Origin: Rehmannia glutinosa
Taxonomy: Eukaryota; Streptophyta; Magnoliopsida; Lamiales; Orobanchaceae
Reading direction: 5' to 3'
Length of the DNA stretch: 64,000 nt
Assembly: GCA_016081115.2 (NCBI GenBank)
Contig: JABTTQ020003416.1
Span: 279,009 to 343,008 of the forward strand
Part shown: piece after piece, positions 1 to 18,145 of the stretch
Numbering within the stretch: position 1 is the stretch's first letter
Layout of the letters: every line of letters starts with the position of its first letter
Position numbers and translations under genes: made by a program
Notes under the pieces: generated by a model
Seen by the model: the letters and a program-made list of their open reading frames with translations, nothing else
Told to the model about the DNA's origin: nothing
Databases searched by the model: none

Positions 1-287
1 TGCTGAATTTAAGATCTACAAGGATTTCTTTTTGCAACAATCTTAATCCTATGAGACTATCACAAAACATGAGACTAAAATTGTAATGAAGAAAATCTTA
101 TGGGACCATAGATGCAATTAACTCCTCCATCGCCGGTACCAAAACCCTCCATGGAAATACCCAAACACCCTCAAATTTCAGTCCAATTTACTGCCCATCC
201 CAGCACATAAAGCTTCATTAAACCCACAGAGAGAGAAGCAAAAAAATTCTCAATTCATCATTTCTCAGATATTCGGAAGTGAAAAAG

Positions 288-6300
<6,013 letters not shown>

Positions 6301-6572
6301 GATAAGCAGGTTTATCCCCTGTCTTGGATTTTCATCTTTAAATCAAAATAGACATTTTGTGCAGTCTTCGCTTAGACTGCGGGACATTATGGGAAATCTG
6401 ATGTCGGAATGAGAAATAATTAGCCCTTTTTGATAAGGTGTCCGTAGAAGGTGTCCCTAGTGTGGAAATCATTATTAGTATATGTCTCTACTTGTATTGT
6501 CTTGGCAAGTTATTCATGTTGCTCCAGTTTTTTTGTTATCAAGTTTTCGCTTGACACCAGTTAATATTAAAT

Positions 6573-6578
6573 AATAAA
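6573..6578 (+). promoter_or_regulatory. candidate poly(A) signal for mtACP
   Basis: AATAAA about 270 bp after the mtACP stop in an AT-rich 3' region. Plant poly(A) signals are loose, so this is only a plausible site. Confidence 0.35.
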
Positions 6579-6744
6579 GAAAAGATTCCCGTTTTTCTCA
6601 GTTAAATTTTGTAAGTAATGTGATCTAATCTATGTTAAACTTACTCAAATGTTGTTTTCGAGCATGGTGATTAAGTTTAATTGATCAGGTTTCATTATAT
6701 TCTCTACGTGAGTACATACAAGGAGATAATCACCTACAATTGTA

Positions 6745-6840
6745 TTGAGAATCACTTTTTGATAGCAAAAGCTGTGAATTACAATTTTTTCCACCTAAAA
6801 GCTGTGAATTACAATTTTTTTAGAATTTGCACTCACTCCC
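6745..6840. mobile_element. decayed MITE of the GGGAGTGT family
   Basis: The right end (TTTTTTTAGAATTTGCACTC, then ACTCCC) matches the right end of the intact copies at 9443-9563 and 41035-41179. The left end is poorly preserved. A 22-24-bp phrase containing AAAGCTGTGAATTACAATTT occurs twice. Confidence 0.45.
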
Positions 6841-7206
6841 TAATTGCGTTGCATAGCTTGTGAAGTAATGAAGCTCAGTGAGACTAACTTAAAGATGGAC
6901 TATAGAAAAAAAGACATTTTTTTTTTTTTTTTTGGGGGGGAGCGGGGGGTGTTTAGGTGAGCATATAAGCTTCTTAAAGATGTTCTAAATGTGTTATGTA
7001 AAACCCTAGACAGAAGCTACTCAAGCTAGTAACTGCCAAAATAAGATGTTTAGATTTTTTAAGAGTTTAACTTATTCTGAAAATTTTGAATAATCTCCTT
7101 CGATTGTATAATTCAAAGTTCTCAATACTATTATCTTTTGGAACTTTATGATCTTACTTCATTCAAATGCTTTGAAAATTCATTTGTAACATAAGATATA
7201 TCATGT

Positions 7207-7626
7207 TGTTGGACCACTGCAAGCCAAAAGGTTTAATTCCACATACTAATATACTATGTAGCATCTTAGGCTTACACCAAAAGGTTTAATTCCACATACT
7301 ATGTAGCAACTTAGTGCCACGGGCCGAGATCGCAGACCACGCCTCACACCTCTTTAAGCCAATACATGTAGGTTGTTGGGCTTAGGCCCAACAATCCCCC
7401 CAGCACTTCCCAACTTCATCTCCAGTGTTCCTTGGCAACCTCCATTGCAGCATGCTCACGAGAGATTCGAATCCCGACCTTGCTCAAATACCAATTGTTG
7501 GACCTCTAGCGCTTACCTGACAACCTCCAGTGCTCAATTTTAATTCCACATACATGGGTAGAATAGTAGGCTGCACCTTGCACCTCTTTAAGCCAATGCA
7601 GAGAGATTGCTCGGCCTAAGCCAACA
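7207..7626 (-). mobile_element. TRIM (terminal-repeat retrotransposon in miniature)
   Basis: Two short LTR-like repeats, 7207-7393 and 7496-7626, both begin TGTTGGACC and end in CCAACA. They enclose only 102 bp. The interior has a G-rich polypurine tract on the minus strand (AGTGCTGGGGGGAT, 7394-7407) next to one repeat and a tRNA-Met-like primer site (ATTGGTATTTGAGCA, minus, 7481-7495) next to the other. No coding capacity. The 187-bp copy is longer because a phrase of about 46 bp is duplicated in it. Target duplication not clear. Confidence 0.75.
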
Positions 7627-7958
7627 CGTCTTATAAGTTTGAGATACATCTTATAATGCATAGAAGTTTGAAGGTTTTTTTTTTATAATAACTTAACAAG
7701 ACATTAATATATAAGTGGAAGTCACTGTAACATTGAAATTGCTTCTCAAGAAAAAAAAAAGTTATACTCAACAAGTACAATAGAACTGCACCTTTAAGTT
7801 CCAGCTGAACAAACTCTCCAACCAATAAAGACTAAATATCAAGAATGTAAGAAATAAGTTACCAAATCCCATTTACACCAAACAAAGAAACAATATCCAA
7901 AAAGAAAGAAAAAAATTGCGGCAAGACCCAAAAAAAAAGAAAGGACAATCTTACTATA

Positions 7959-8515
7959 TCAGCCTGATCCTGTCTGAACCATAAGCATAACAGAAAGCGC
8001 GACAGCCGAAAGCTGGAACGTATCGTCGTTTCTCTTACTCAAAGGTGAAGCCACACCTCTCCTCTCCTTAAACCCATCCTCACAAGTCGTAGCAGCATCC
8101 ATAACCGAACTTATCAGCACATTAGCATCGTCGAACTTCTTAATCTCGTAATATGTCATGGCCTGATTAACAGAAGGGATCGCGTCCGAGAAAAGATCGA
8201 AACAATCACTCAAACACTGCTTGAATACGGATCCCATCTGCTGTTTTTCATCAATTGCTCGATAAAACAACGCGTGTCGGTTAAATTGTAACGAATTAGT
8301 CGGATGGAGATGGTGCCGAGGCCCTGGAGGGTGGCGCAGTGGCTGGCCGGGGCAGCCTGGAGGGAGGTTGTGCAGAAGTTGTAGTCGATGTTTGGATCGT
8401 TGTGAGAAGATGTTTTGCAAGTGGAATTGATTAGGTTTTGGTCTGATGTGGCCTGGATTATGATGAGAAAGGTGGTGAAGAGGACTAATGGAATGAAATA
8501 GGAGAATGGATTCAT
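7959..8515 (-). pseudogene. PMEI-domain (pectin methylesterase/invertase inhibitor) protein with one frameshift
   Basis: Starting at ATG 8515, residues 1-23 form a hydrophobic signal peptide (YFIPLVLFTTFLIII), so the product is secreted to the wall or vacuole. The PMEI fold follows, with its conserved cysteines: STCKTS, DYNFC, LSDC and TTCEDGF. Proteins of this family bind pectin methylesterase or acid invertase one to one and block them; which target cannot be told from sequence. At about 8226-8229 (minus: GATCCGTATTCAAG) one base is missing: the upstream frame stops soon after DPY, while the rest (FKQCLSDCFDLFSDAIPS to the C terminus) is one frame away. With one base restored the length would be about 185 residues, normal for the family. 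This is either a sequencing indel or a recently disabled gene. Single exon. Confidence 0.85.
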
Positions 8516-8597
8516 TTTTTTCCTAGTTTTTTTTATACTGTTTTTTAGGTTCTTGTTTCTTGTTTTTCTGTCATCTGATGTTTCTATGGGACATGGT

Positions 8598-8606
8598 TAT
8601 ATATAG
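8598..8606 (-). promoter_or_regulatory. TATA box of the PMEI-domain gene
   Basis: The minus strand reads CTATATATAA about 85 bp upstream of ATG 8515, a standard plant TATA box at a suitable distance. Confidence 0.6.
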
Positions 8607-8609
8607 CAG

Positions 8610-9442
8610 ATGGGCTGGAATTTGCAGTTGAGAAAAAAAAAAATGTATTAAAAGAGAATATTAAGAAGCTTTTGTTATGTTTTAATTTTGAGCAATAAAG
8701 AGGAAAGAAATATGTCTATTGCAATTTTGATCTTTGTAATTACTTATAGGAGTGACGAAATTGGTCATATAATTTTTCTACAATAAAAGCCTGCAATTAA
8801 AAAAGAAAAACTCGCGCGTTGAGTCATTTTTTATTGGAAATTGAATCGGCACGTGAACCCCAATTTTCTGGCGAAATATGATTTTAACGGAATAAAAATT
8901 TTGATTTGAAAATGCAATTAGTTATGAAGTGTTACGTTGAAGTTTAGAGTGGCTTGAAATTAATTTACCATATGCTACAAATAAATCAAACTCTGATTTT
9001 AATTGTTGTTTTGTCTGTTTTTCAATATTAAACATGTGGGATAATCCAAATAGACAATGAAAACTTTTGACAGCTCTACATAATTGTTTGGCAGATACAA
9101 AGATATATCTCTTTTGTACGTGGAGATTATGATTATTAATTGTGAATAGAATGGTTTGTTGCTGAACCTTATTATTGAAGGAGATCAGAGAGTTCCGACA
9201 AGTGATGGAGACAGAATTTTGGAACTATCACTCATGCATGTAAGTAAGCATTGCCACTGTTTAACAGGTAATAAAATGCTGTTTTTAATTTCATGCAAGT
9301 ATAGATATAAAAACCCTCGATAATAACTATAATTAGCTAGCCACATTTAGCATTGATAATATCTGACTAATTGCAAAAGACAACAAATTTAGACTTAGTA
9401 TGTGGATTGGGGAGTATTGCTAAAAGACCTATAATATTAATT
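8610..9442. other. AT-rich intergenic DNA
   Basis: No ORF, repeat structure or RNA gene that I can support. Upstream regulatory DNA of the PMEI gene would lie in its first part. Confidence 0.5.
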
Positions 9443-9563
9443 AGGAAGTGTTCGCAAAATTCTTCTTTTTTAATAAAGAAAAAAAGAAACGATTCTCAAT
9501 TTTTATCTAGAAAAAATAGAAATAGACAATCATTAATTTTTTTTAGAGTTTGCAAACACTCCC
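9443..9563. mobile_element. MITE, GGGAGTGT family
   Basis: Left end GGAAGTGTTCGCAAAATTC; right end reverse-complements to GGGAGTGTTTGCAAACTC. About 121 bp. The same ends occur at 41035-41179 and, decayed, at 6745-6840. No coding capacity. Confidence 0.65.
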
Positions 9564-11247
9564 TTGACTTTCTCACCATATAAAGTCATATTCGCTGCTC
9601 CATACAAATTTGTAAATAAAAGATAATGTCATTATTTTACTTGAGTATGTTATCATGTGTAAATTCAATTATTCACAAATCCACTATAAGTGAATAGTAT
9701 AAAATTATATTTTATAAAATGCCCCAAAACAATAAGTTTAGAAAGTCCAACATGAAGAATAAAAAGAAATAATTTTACAATGGCAATGCATTAAGTCTCT
9801 TTAATTTGTGCCCCCACATTTGTAAAGCAACTTATCCTATTGTTCTTAAGTGGTACAAAAAAGAGAGAAGAATTCTTTTTAATCTTAGTACAAAAGTAAA
9901 ACTTTGAGAACCAATTCCATGAGGGGCTTTATTAGTCAATTGTGAGAACTCGTGATAGAATAAATGACTAGTACTTAAAAAGAATGTGTAAGCTAACCAC
10001 CCAAGAAAGTTTCTCGTTGAAGCTTCAACATATGGGAATGCCCATGCCTATCTTTGAAAAATAATGAAATAATAAGCATGGCCATAGAGTTTATAAGTTG
10101 GAGAGCAACTTCAACATTTCTAAATCTTTATAATAAAAAAATACCCTTGTTGTTGTGTATTTTCATATTAAATAGTGAGAATAATGTCACGTCATTCGTA
10201 AAATTTACATTGTACTGATATCGCATAATCATGTTCGATGATAACGAAAACCCTATGTAAGCAAGTATTTTTCATTCTTTTCTTTTTATATTGTTTATTC
10301 AACTTGATTTTTAATCAGATGGAGTCAATGTCATGATACTTAATTGTATATATTTTGTACATGTTAGAGCACCAACAATGGATAGAGTATTTATTCCAAG
10401 TAGTATTTGTGGGCACATTAGTCTACATCATCAATTAAATTCCTCACTCTTCCAATATTTCACGTTCCAAAATCAAATATCTCGAAAACATATTTACAGA
10501 CCCCACACTTTTTAATTTCCGTGTTTTTTTTTGGGTTTGGAGGAAAAAATATCTGGGCACAAAACTTTGCAGTGTATATCGATATATCAACCATAACATT
10601 TGTCCATAATGGGTATGAGGATATTTCATAGGGATGTTCGGAGAAATATCCACTCCAACTACTTTGGGTGATCTTATGAGATTCACATTACTTCAAAAAC
10701 ATGAACCTCAAGATGATATAATTAGTAGATTAAAAGCAACAAATTAGTGAGAGTAGCACCTCAATCTCATTAACAATGGATCTTTCCATTCAATGCACAA
10801 TGAAAAATGACATTTGTTAAACCACCCTATGCAACATTTTAATATGAGTCCAACTTAAGGAGAAAGTTTACCCAAACCAAGGCATGTTCAAGAATTCACA
10901 TCGAGTATATGGTTAATCCCAATGATTTGGTTGCTTGTTTTGATGACCCAATTAACCATAAAAGTCTCTAAGCCCATCATCTACACTTGCATCACTCCAT
11001 AACAGATTTGGCTAACCTTATACGCCTTCATAAAAGCTTGTGCCGCCAGAAAGTACTTTAGCACTGCCTATTTTTCTCACATGACGCATGTGTTTAAAGA
11101 CTTCAAAAGTATACTTCTATAAATATGTATTTAGTAGGAAGGTTTTTTTGTTTTTTGTTTTTCTGAAAGCATGGTATGGAGGTGTTAAAATAATAGGATG
11201 ACAATTAATTCGATTAAACTTAAGTTCGTCCTTTTAATGCTCCTCTC
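9564..11247. other. AT-rich intergenic DNA
   Basis: No gene recognised; the short ORFs here have no family signature. At 10367-10390 there is a GAGCACCAACAATGG phrase like the edge of a common plant MITE, but I could not find the matching right end. Confidence 0.45.
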
Positions 11248-11744
11248 TAGGGGTGTCAATCGTATTGTGTTTCGTGTTCGTGAGTCGTATTCTAACACGG
11301 GTATTACAAGTTTGACATGAACACGAACACAACCCGTTTAATAATTCGTGTTAAGATACACGACTCGTTTATGACACGGGTAACCCAACACGACTCGCAA
11401 TACTTATATAATTTAAAGTGGTCACGAAAAAAGATAAAGAAAGGAGAAAAAACTAAAATTATAATTAAAAAATACATTAAATTGTAGAAAATGCATTAAA
11501 TAATTTATCCATCATTATATTACTAAAACATCACAAAATATGAAAATAATATGTCAATATAAATTAAATGGGTTAAATAGGTCAATTGTGTCGATCTTGC
11601 GTGGTCGACGACTTGACCTATTTATTTCTCATGTTAATTTGACCTGATTTTGACCCGAACCTGCTAAGGGTTGTACCTATACCTGCTAAGTTCGTGTTAG
11701 GTTTGTGTCGGGTTATCGTGTCGTGTCACAAATTGACACCCCTA
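11248..11744. mobile_element. hAT-like non-autonomous element
   Basis: Left TAGGGGTGTCAAT and right ATTGACACCCCTA are perfect 13-bp inverted repeats. Flanking 8-mers CTCCTCTC (11240-11247) and CTCCTCTA (11745-11752) match 7/8, an hAT target duplication. The interior iterates CACGAC, GTGTCG and CGTGTT words near both ends, a likely subterminal binding region. Confidence 0.8.
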
Positions 11745-11984
11745 CTCCTCTACTAGTTCGGGATGGGTTTTAATAGTCTTCGAACAAATTTGGGCCCAAA
11801 ATTGACCCTTTAAAATATTATGTACTTATTTATTTTTATGTATTTATATGGTATGTGTAACAAATAAGATTTTCTATATTTTTATGATAAATGTAATAAA
11901 TAAAAACTGTTGTGTGTAGTGTGCAACACATGCTTATGCATGAAATACAAATATAATATTTTAAAGAGGATGTTATACATACCT

Positions 11985-12343
11985 ATCCTATTTTTTAAAA
12001 ACAATCTATTTACTTTACAACCACTAATATTCCCTAATTTACCTCTCCTTCATTATAACCATATGACAGTATAGCACGATGGCATGATAGTCATGACATC
12101 GTGTCATCTCATTTGTGTCTTGCATGCCATTCTATTCAAGTCATCGTGTTATCCCATTTGAGTCATCGTAGTATCATGGCATCATTGAGCCATCATGATA
12201 TCTATCATTTGAGTCATCGTGCCATAATCATAGTAAGGGTAATATCGTCTTTTAAATAAATGACTATTTTGAAATTATAGGGAAGAGGATAAATTAGAGG
12301 GAAATGAGCTGTGAATAACGCCACCATATTTTAAATAATAGGG
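11985..12343. mobile_element. TIR element with internal ATCGTG iterations
   Basis: The left CCTATTTTTTAAAA...AATTTACCTCTCC and the right end (inverted CCTATTATTTAAAA...AATTTATCCTCT) give imperfect inverted repeats of about 60 bp. Between them, 12070-12235 repeats GTCATCGTG / CACGATG words. No ORF. Confidence 0.5.
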
Positions 12344-12412
12344 TAAAGAAACTAAATTTGAGAATACTCAATGGAACAATCATGTTTCAACAATAAAACG
12401 CATTTAAATAGG

Positions 12413-12525
12413 AAATTAATTATAAGTCAGTTGGTTAAGCATTTGTAAATTGTAACCTAGGCCATTATTATGGGATCGAATTCCATTAGTCCCATCCCTC
12501 CCATGATATTCTACTAAGAAAAATT
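12413..12525 (+). mobile_element. short SINE-like retroposon, 113 bp
   Basis: Flanked by GCATTTAAATAGG (12400-12412) and GCATTTAAATAAG (12526-12538), a 12/13-bp target duplication. The body has a tRNA-like start (AGTCAGTTGGTTAAGC, resembling a Pol III A box) and, about 45 bp later, GGGATCGAATTCC, resembling a B box. No TIRs. Shorter than most plant SINEs, so it may be truncated. Confidence 0.6.
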
Positions 12526-12585
12526 GCATTTAAATAAGCTTTGCTAAACACCCACTTTCATTAGGTAAATTAGTGGCTTAGCCAC

Positions 12586-14158
12586 TGTAGGTCCCAAGGG
12601 GTGTAAGTGTAAGGTTTAGAAGGGGGAGGTTGAATAAACCTTACCAAATTTTCGATTTAGTCCTTTTAAATATACGAGTTGATACTACACAATTTGTGTC
12701 CTGATGGACAGTCAATTTAGTCAATTAGTAGAGTTAGTCTCTCAATGACTCAATCGAGCCGTTGATGGAATAACTCACTTTGGCTTTAAATTAACTCAAC
12801 TGTGGTTTTGTTTTTATTGGAAGACTTAACACCCTTAAGTTTGATTAAGCAAGGATTTAGTGCTTGATTTAGTACTTATAGATTATCAAGTGGATAGCAA
12901 ATATGTCGCAGAATTAAACAATTAAGATGCAGAAATTAAAGTACTAAAATGTAAATGACACAATGAAATTTTTATAGAGGTTCGAAGATGGGGTAATTCT
13001 TCTACTCCTCTCTTCTCCAACTCCTGGAGGAATCCACTAGGTAATGATCGTATACAAAGTGGTAGGTCCGGATACAAGTCTTGATCACACACGGTGACTT
13101 GATCCTTAGGGACTCGATCCGGAGACGCCTTGATCACTCACCGGCTTCTCGACGACTCGGCCTTCTTCACAGGCGGCTACCTTGCTACTACTGACTCACT
13201 TGCTCAAGCTCTTTGGATTTGATCACGAAGCCCTCCAAAGGCTTAAGACTTGGTTCGACCTTGAACCTTCCTACAATCCTTCGTGGAATGTAGACCCCTT
13301 ATTTTTTTGTATGTTCCTCTTCAGGCGATTGAAGTTATCTTTCCTTCACGGGTAAGTGTTGGATTGATGTTCTTCGTAGTGTAGGCTTGAGAATTGAGAA
13401 TGTTTTGGACTTTCCAATAATTGCTTGAACGTCTTTGGTTGTGTCAGAACTTGTGTCACACTTGTGTCTCTCTTGTATATCTCATTCTCAAATGAACTCC
13501 TCGCCTTTTATAGTGATCTTTCAAAAATTTGCCCGTTGAAGAGATAGGCTTATTTTTGAAAGTCACTTGCGATCGTTGGCTTGTCTTGTTGCGATCCTTG
13601 GAATTGCCATTTCCTCGTATGAATTGTTCTTTCACCTTTTCACCGGAGTTCGACACGGTGTAGTGCTTCCCATTGGTTCATTCCTTTTGCACGCTTCGGG
13701 GACCGAGCACTCGAGAAAGGTGATATGGAGATATTACTTGTTTAAGTAATTCTCTTGATTTCGTGCAACGGATCTTTTCGATTATCTCGACTTGACCGCA
13801 TTTTTGCTTTCCCAGGTGACTTAGAGTCGACTTCCAATCATTGGATGACTCTTGTCACTTCAACTTGAGACTTGGCTTTTCTCGAGTTGACTTGATCGAT
13901 ACTCCACTTTTGCATCTCACCGCTTCTTGATAGAGTTCGTCTACTCTTCTTTGCCATACTCAATTTGTCTCGCAATGAGTCTTCTTCCTTCTAGTCTTGA
14001 GTTGTCTTCTTGCATGTTAGGGCGTAGCCGACTTAACTCACTTTGGCTACTCTATTTATTACAATGCATTTTACAACAAGAATTGGGGTGGGGTGCCAAC
14101 TTCCTATTCTAAGTTTTACATGGCATTCATCAAAATCTAAACAATAAATTTCCTAACA
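12586..14158 (-). repeat. 3' LTR of copia element
   Basis: 1573 bp, near-identical to 37379-38938 apart from scattered small indels. On the minus strand it begins TGTTAGGAAATTTATTG and ends GGGACCTACA. Confidence 0.92.
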
Positions 14159-14174
14159 ATTTCCCCCTTTTTGA
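14159..14174 (-). other. polypurine tract of copia element
   Basis: The minus strand reads CAAAAAGGGGGAAAT next to the 3' LTR start. The GGCATCATCAAAAAGGGGGA phrase is typical of plant copia 3' ends. Confidence 0.85.
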
Positions 14175-14329
14175 TGATGCCAAAACTTAAACCATTCAAA
14201 AATGCAAATAGCAAAGATACATCTGAGATAGTGTATTGACATAGAATGTATGCGAGAATCAATTCTTTTATTGATCATAACATTCTTGTTCTTTTACACA
14301 ATTTGTTTACAAGGTGTATCAAAGCACAT

Positions 14330-16446
14330 ATTTGTCTACCACAGAAAATAAAGAATTTATAGCTTTATTTGAAGACTTACATTGTATGTATTTACATAAT
14401 AAAATACACGAAGGGTGGACAAAGAACACTTCATCTCCTTCGATGTCTCCTTCTTTCATCTTGTTCAAGATCTTCTTCTCTTCTTTCTCTTTTTCTCATC
14501 ACCGCTTTCTTTTTTTTCTTTTCATATGCCTTTCTCGGCGGCCTTCATCTCTTCTTAATCTTTCTGTCTTTCCTCCCATAGAGTTTGTCTCTTGTTTTCT
14601 TCTATTCTTTTTGCATACTCAAATAAGCGTTACTTTTAGCCACTTGCAAATTTGCTACTTGGTCAAGACCATTGAAGATCCCTCCTTTCTTGCCTGGATC
14701 TACGTATTCAATGTTTTTAGGCGGAGGCCTAGGTCCAAGCTTCTTCCTCCACCACCGCTTCTTCCTCTACCTCGGGCGTGTCTTCAGATCTTGGGGTCTT
14801 CTTCTTTCCAATTTGAGTGACCGGCGGAGTGAGACCCAGAGCAGATTGATTAGGTGGTCTCGCCGCTGTCGCTTCTTCACATAACGTGAGACCCTTTTCC
14901 CAAAGATACAAGTCCCAAGCTTGAGCCATAGACATATTTGCAAAGTATCCTTGATTCGAGCGTTTTAAATTCATCAACTCGATCATGGCTCCGTCCCGAC
15001 ATCCGAGATGGCATAAGTGTCTCTGTCTCTTTGGAATGCCTCCATGTTTGTTTCAAGATGTTCATAACCAGGGCATCCATTCTTCCTTCCACTTCCTTCA
15101 TCCCTCGCTTCAATTGTTTTTCTCTTTTCACCATAGATATAGCGGGGTGTTGGAGTGGCAGAGTCACTGAGGAGTTTTCTTTGCGATAATGTCAATTTGT
15201 GACAGACCCTGTTGGGGGTTTGTGCAATCATTAAGGTCACATCTTTCGATCCTTCCCCTCAAGAGATTTTCCTTTCTTTTGTTTCAGTACTTCCTCATTT
15301 GTCTTTCCTTCCTTTGCACCAGATCCTCTTTTTCGGCTTCGGATCTTTTGTGCTTTAAGGTATTCCTCTTCCCTTTTTGGCATCATCAAAAGAGAGAGGG
15401 ACACTGAAACATATCGCAAGCGGGAAGTCGAGCCTCTGGCGATGGTAGAGTTCTGTCTCTCGAGTGGCTGCCTGCAGAGTATGCGAGACGAAATTCAGAT
15501 CGAGTAGCGTTGGACTCTCTTGAAATCGGCTTCATCTCGGCCATGAGAAGGTGAATTTTGTATTCATGGTTTCTTCCAAACGTTGTAGATCACTCTTGTT
15601 TTGCTCACGCATGACTTTATCTCGGCAATGTGTGCTTCATGCATGTGCTCAATATGTTCTTTCACTTCGTTTTTGCATCGGCATTTTGACTCTCCATACT
15701 GACTTGTTGAACAATGTCCTGAAGTATCTAACTTGTTCCACACGCATTGTTTCTTCTTGTTGCCACCATTCCACGATCCCGATTGTTATGCCTCTTAAAT
15801 CGCCAGTAAGATTGGCATCTCTGTTGTCGATCGCATGTCCATAGAGGCCTGATGCCTCTCCATCCGTTCAATCTCGTGCCGAATAATGCCTTGAACACTT
15901 TGCGGACTTCATTTGATTCCTCCGTTGCGGTGATGGCCATGCAACGTCAAAATCATAATCATTTGGAACAATGGTGCTCGATGGAAAAACAGGAGGTCTG
16001 TGTAGCGTAGCGTGCGCGTTCGTTTCTCTCGACTCTTCATGGAGGTCGGGTACCTCCAGGGAAAAAGGAAAAGATTCTATAAAGGATTCATCACCGCCAA
16101 CCGGGATTTGTTCGATGATGAGCGGTGAAGTTCTTTTTGGAATCGACCCTGCTGCAGACTTGAGGAGCTGCGCGCAGTGGACTCTCGGGGTTCAGTGGGG
16201 TTTGTTGTGAAGTGGACCCGACTTTGCCGAGCCTCATTTGTCTCAACGGCCGTTGGTCTCGGTGATTTCTCCATTGAGTAGATCGGTCCTCGGCCTTATC
16301 TCGGAAGCGTCATCGGACGATGATGAGATTTCCATGGGTGGCTCATCATCGATTGAAAGTTTGACGAGTAGTCTTGAGGTCAAACTTGCTCGTGGTTTGA
16401 ACATCCTCGGTGAGTCTTTTGGATCGGCACAGGGGGATGACTCACT
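14330..16446 (-). pseudogene. distal half of copia third (env-like/coiled-coil) ORF
   Basis: Minus-strand frames are open only in pieces but have biased composition: a Ser/Asp/Glu-rich segment (SSSDDASEIRPRTD, about 16290-16330), a Gln/Arg/Glu-rich segment at about 14983-15240 likely to be a coiled coil, and a run of Thr/Pro/Glu near 14730-14830. It lies between RNase H and the 3' LTR, where SIRE-type elements carry an env-like ORF of unknown function. The Athila insertion at 16447 separates it from 28710-31220. No membrane helix or signal peptide is evident. I cannot assign a biochemical role. Confidence 0.5.
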
Positions 16447-18129
16447 TGATGGCTCAAAAGCTACCTTTAAAACCGTAGGCAAGTGCACCTATCGTTTTAT
16501 AGTATAGATTATTAGTACCAGGAGTGTCATTCCCACGAGGATTGTAAATCCGATAATTTTACCGTCTTTTTGTTATTTAATCTAACAATTTTGAGTTTTT
16601 GTTTGATAAAAAAATAAAGAATCTAAATTATCAAAGTGTAAAAATGAAGTAAAATTTGTAGAATAAGAAATCAAGAGATAGAAGTGTGTTTGAATGTAAA
16701 TCCCTCTAGAATGTTTTTGTGATTTGACAAGTTAAAAATTCAACCATAAGCCCTTAAGCAAAAACCAACCTCTTTTAATAAAATCTCATGTTATGTGGAT
16801 CGTAGAAATTCCCGATTTAAGTTAATCCCTTTCTCAAGGCGAAAAACTCCTAATCTCAAGTTGATTAATCAAATCTCTTTCTAGTTAAAACCCCAAGATT
16901 GCATTATAACGATTTATGAATTCCCATATTAGGTTTGACCCTAATCCGGAAGATTTATGTCGTCATATATCTAGGATTGCATGCAACTCTTTTCACTTAT
17001 ACAATTTCTTTTTCACCATAAATCTTTCGATTACCCGATGAAGAAAAGATATCAAATTAATATACCTAGGAAATATTAACTCAATTAAGATAAGCATGAT
17101 ATAAGTGAATCACACAAGACATGATAATTTTATTAAAAACATACAAACCTCAATCACAAATCCATTCTAGAGTTCATTACACTCAAACACTAAGATTTTA
17201 GCTACTCATGATCTTGACAAAGAATAAATTACACAAGAAGATTTAAGTATTGTAGACATGGTGTACTTATCTTTCTCAAAATCTCAATTGACTTCTTTCT
17301 TGATTGATGATATTGCTCCAAGCCTTCTTCTCCAATATTGCCCCAAGCTTTCTCCTCCAAGACCCCTTGATCCCAATTCTACTTAATGAAATGAATACAA
17401 TGAATATTTCTGAGTATCTCATGAATGCCTCTCCCAATTTCAACCTTGGCTTTTATAGGCAACCAATACATTGATAGTACTCTCTTTTATTAAACAATCA
17501 CCCCATTTTCCTTGTTGGTTGGTGAATTCTTGTATTCAAGTGATGAGGAGGGGACATGGAGACATGTTTCAAACAAAATAGGGTGTTAAAAGTGTACAAA
17601 AGTGGCCAAAATGGGTTGGTTGGTGAGTTTTCCCCAAATTCCGCAAAGAAAAGTTGCAAAAAGAGGTCCGGACACGCCCAGTGTTAAAAGACGGCCAGGC
17701 GTCGTGCCTTGCAACAAAATTTTGGAAACACGCCCGACACGGCCGTGTTGGACAACACGGCCGTGTTATGCGACACGGCCAGGCCGTGTTCGGGCCTGTT
17801 TTGTGCGATTTTTCCTCCTCTTTTGATCCCTTCAACATGGCCGTGTTCGGTGACACGGTTTGGCCGTTTGGACCCTTTTTCCAATTTTTATCCAATTTAT
17901 TTCCTTCTTTTTTTGAACATGGCCATGTTACTTGACACCCCAAGTCATGTTGAGTGATTTTCTTGCCTTTTTCAAGTAATATTGGCCTCACATTGCTCCA
18001 CCTATAATGTTAAACACATCACACGATGAAATGCTACAGAAATACTTGAGAAACTATGGTTTTTCTAACAAAACAATTCAAAAACTATTGAATTAATAAT
18101 ACAAAATATGTACAAAATGACACTTATCA
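16447..18129 (-). repeat. 3' LTR of Athila element
   Basis: 1683 bp, colinear with 27021-28709 with a few substitutions and many 1-4-bp indels. It contains a cluster of CACGGCCGTG palindromes at about 17668-17800. Confidence 0.92.
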
Positions 18130-18145
18130 AACCGCCTCCAACTTG
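18130..18145 (-). other. putative polypurine tract of Athila element
   Basis: The minus strand reads CAAGTTGGAGGCGGTT directly before the LTR start TGATAAGTG. Purine-rich but interrupted; identified mainly by position. Confidence 0.5.

Noticed and set aside
279..287. Upstream GTG start for mtACP
   Set aside because: ATG at 288 gives a normal presequence; nuclear genes rarely start with GTG.
7207..7626. Cassandra-type element carrying 5S rDNA
   Set aside because: The LTRs lack the 5S internal promoter region.
8210..8515. Treating the N-terminal PMEI frame as a separate 101-residue protein
   Set aside because: The remainder of the PMEI domain follows immediately one frame away, so this is one disrupted gene, not two.
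10444..10686. Minus-strand ORF of 80 codons
   Set aside because: No family signature and AT-rich codon use; likely chance in intergenic DNA.
17569..17991. Minus-strand 140-codon ORF in the Athila LTR (and its sister at 28157-28661)
   Set aside because: Repeated Arg/Pro-Cys phrases come from the CACGGCCGTG palindrome cluster, not from a protein family.
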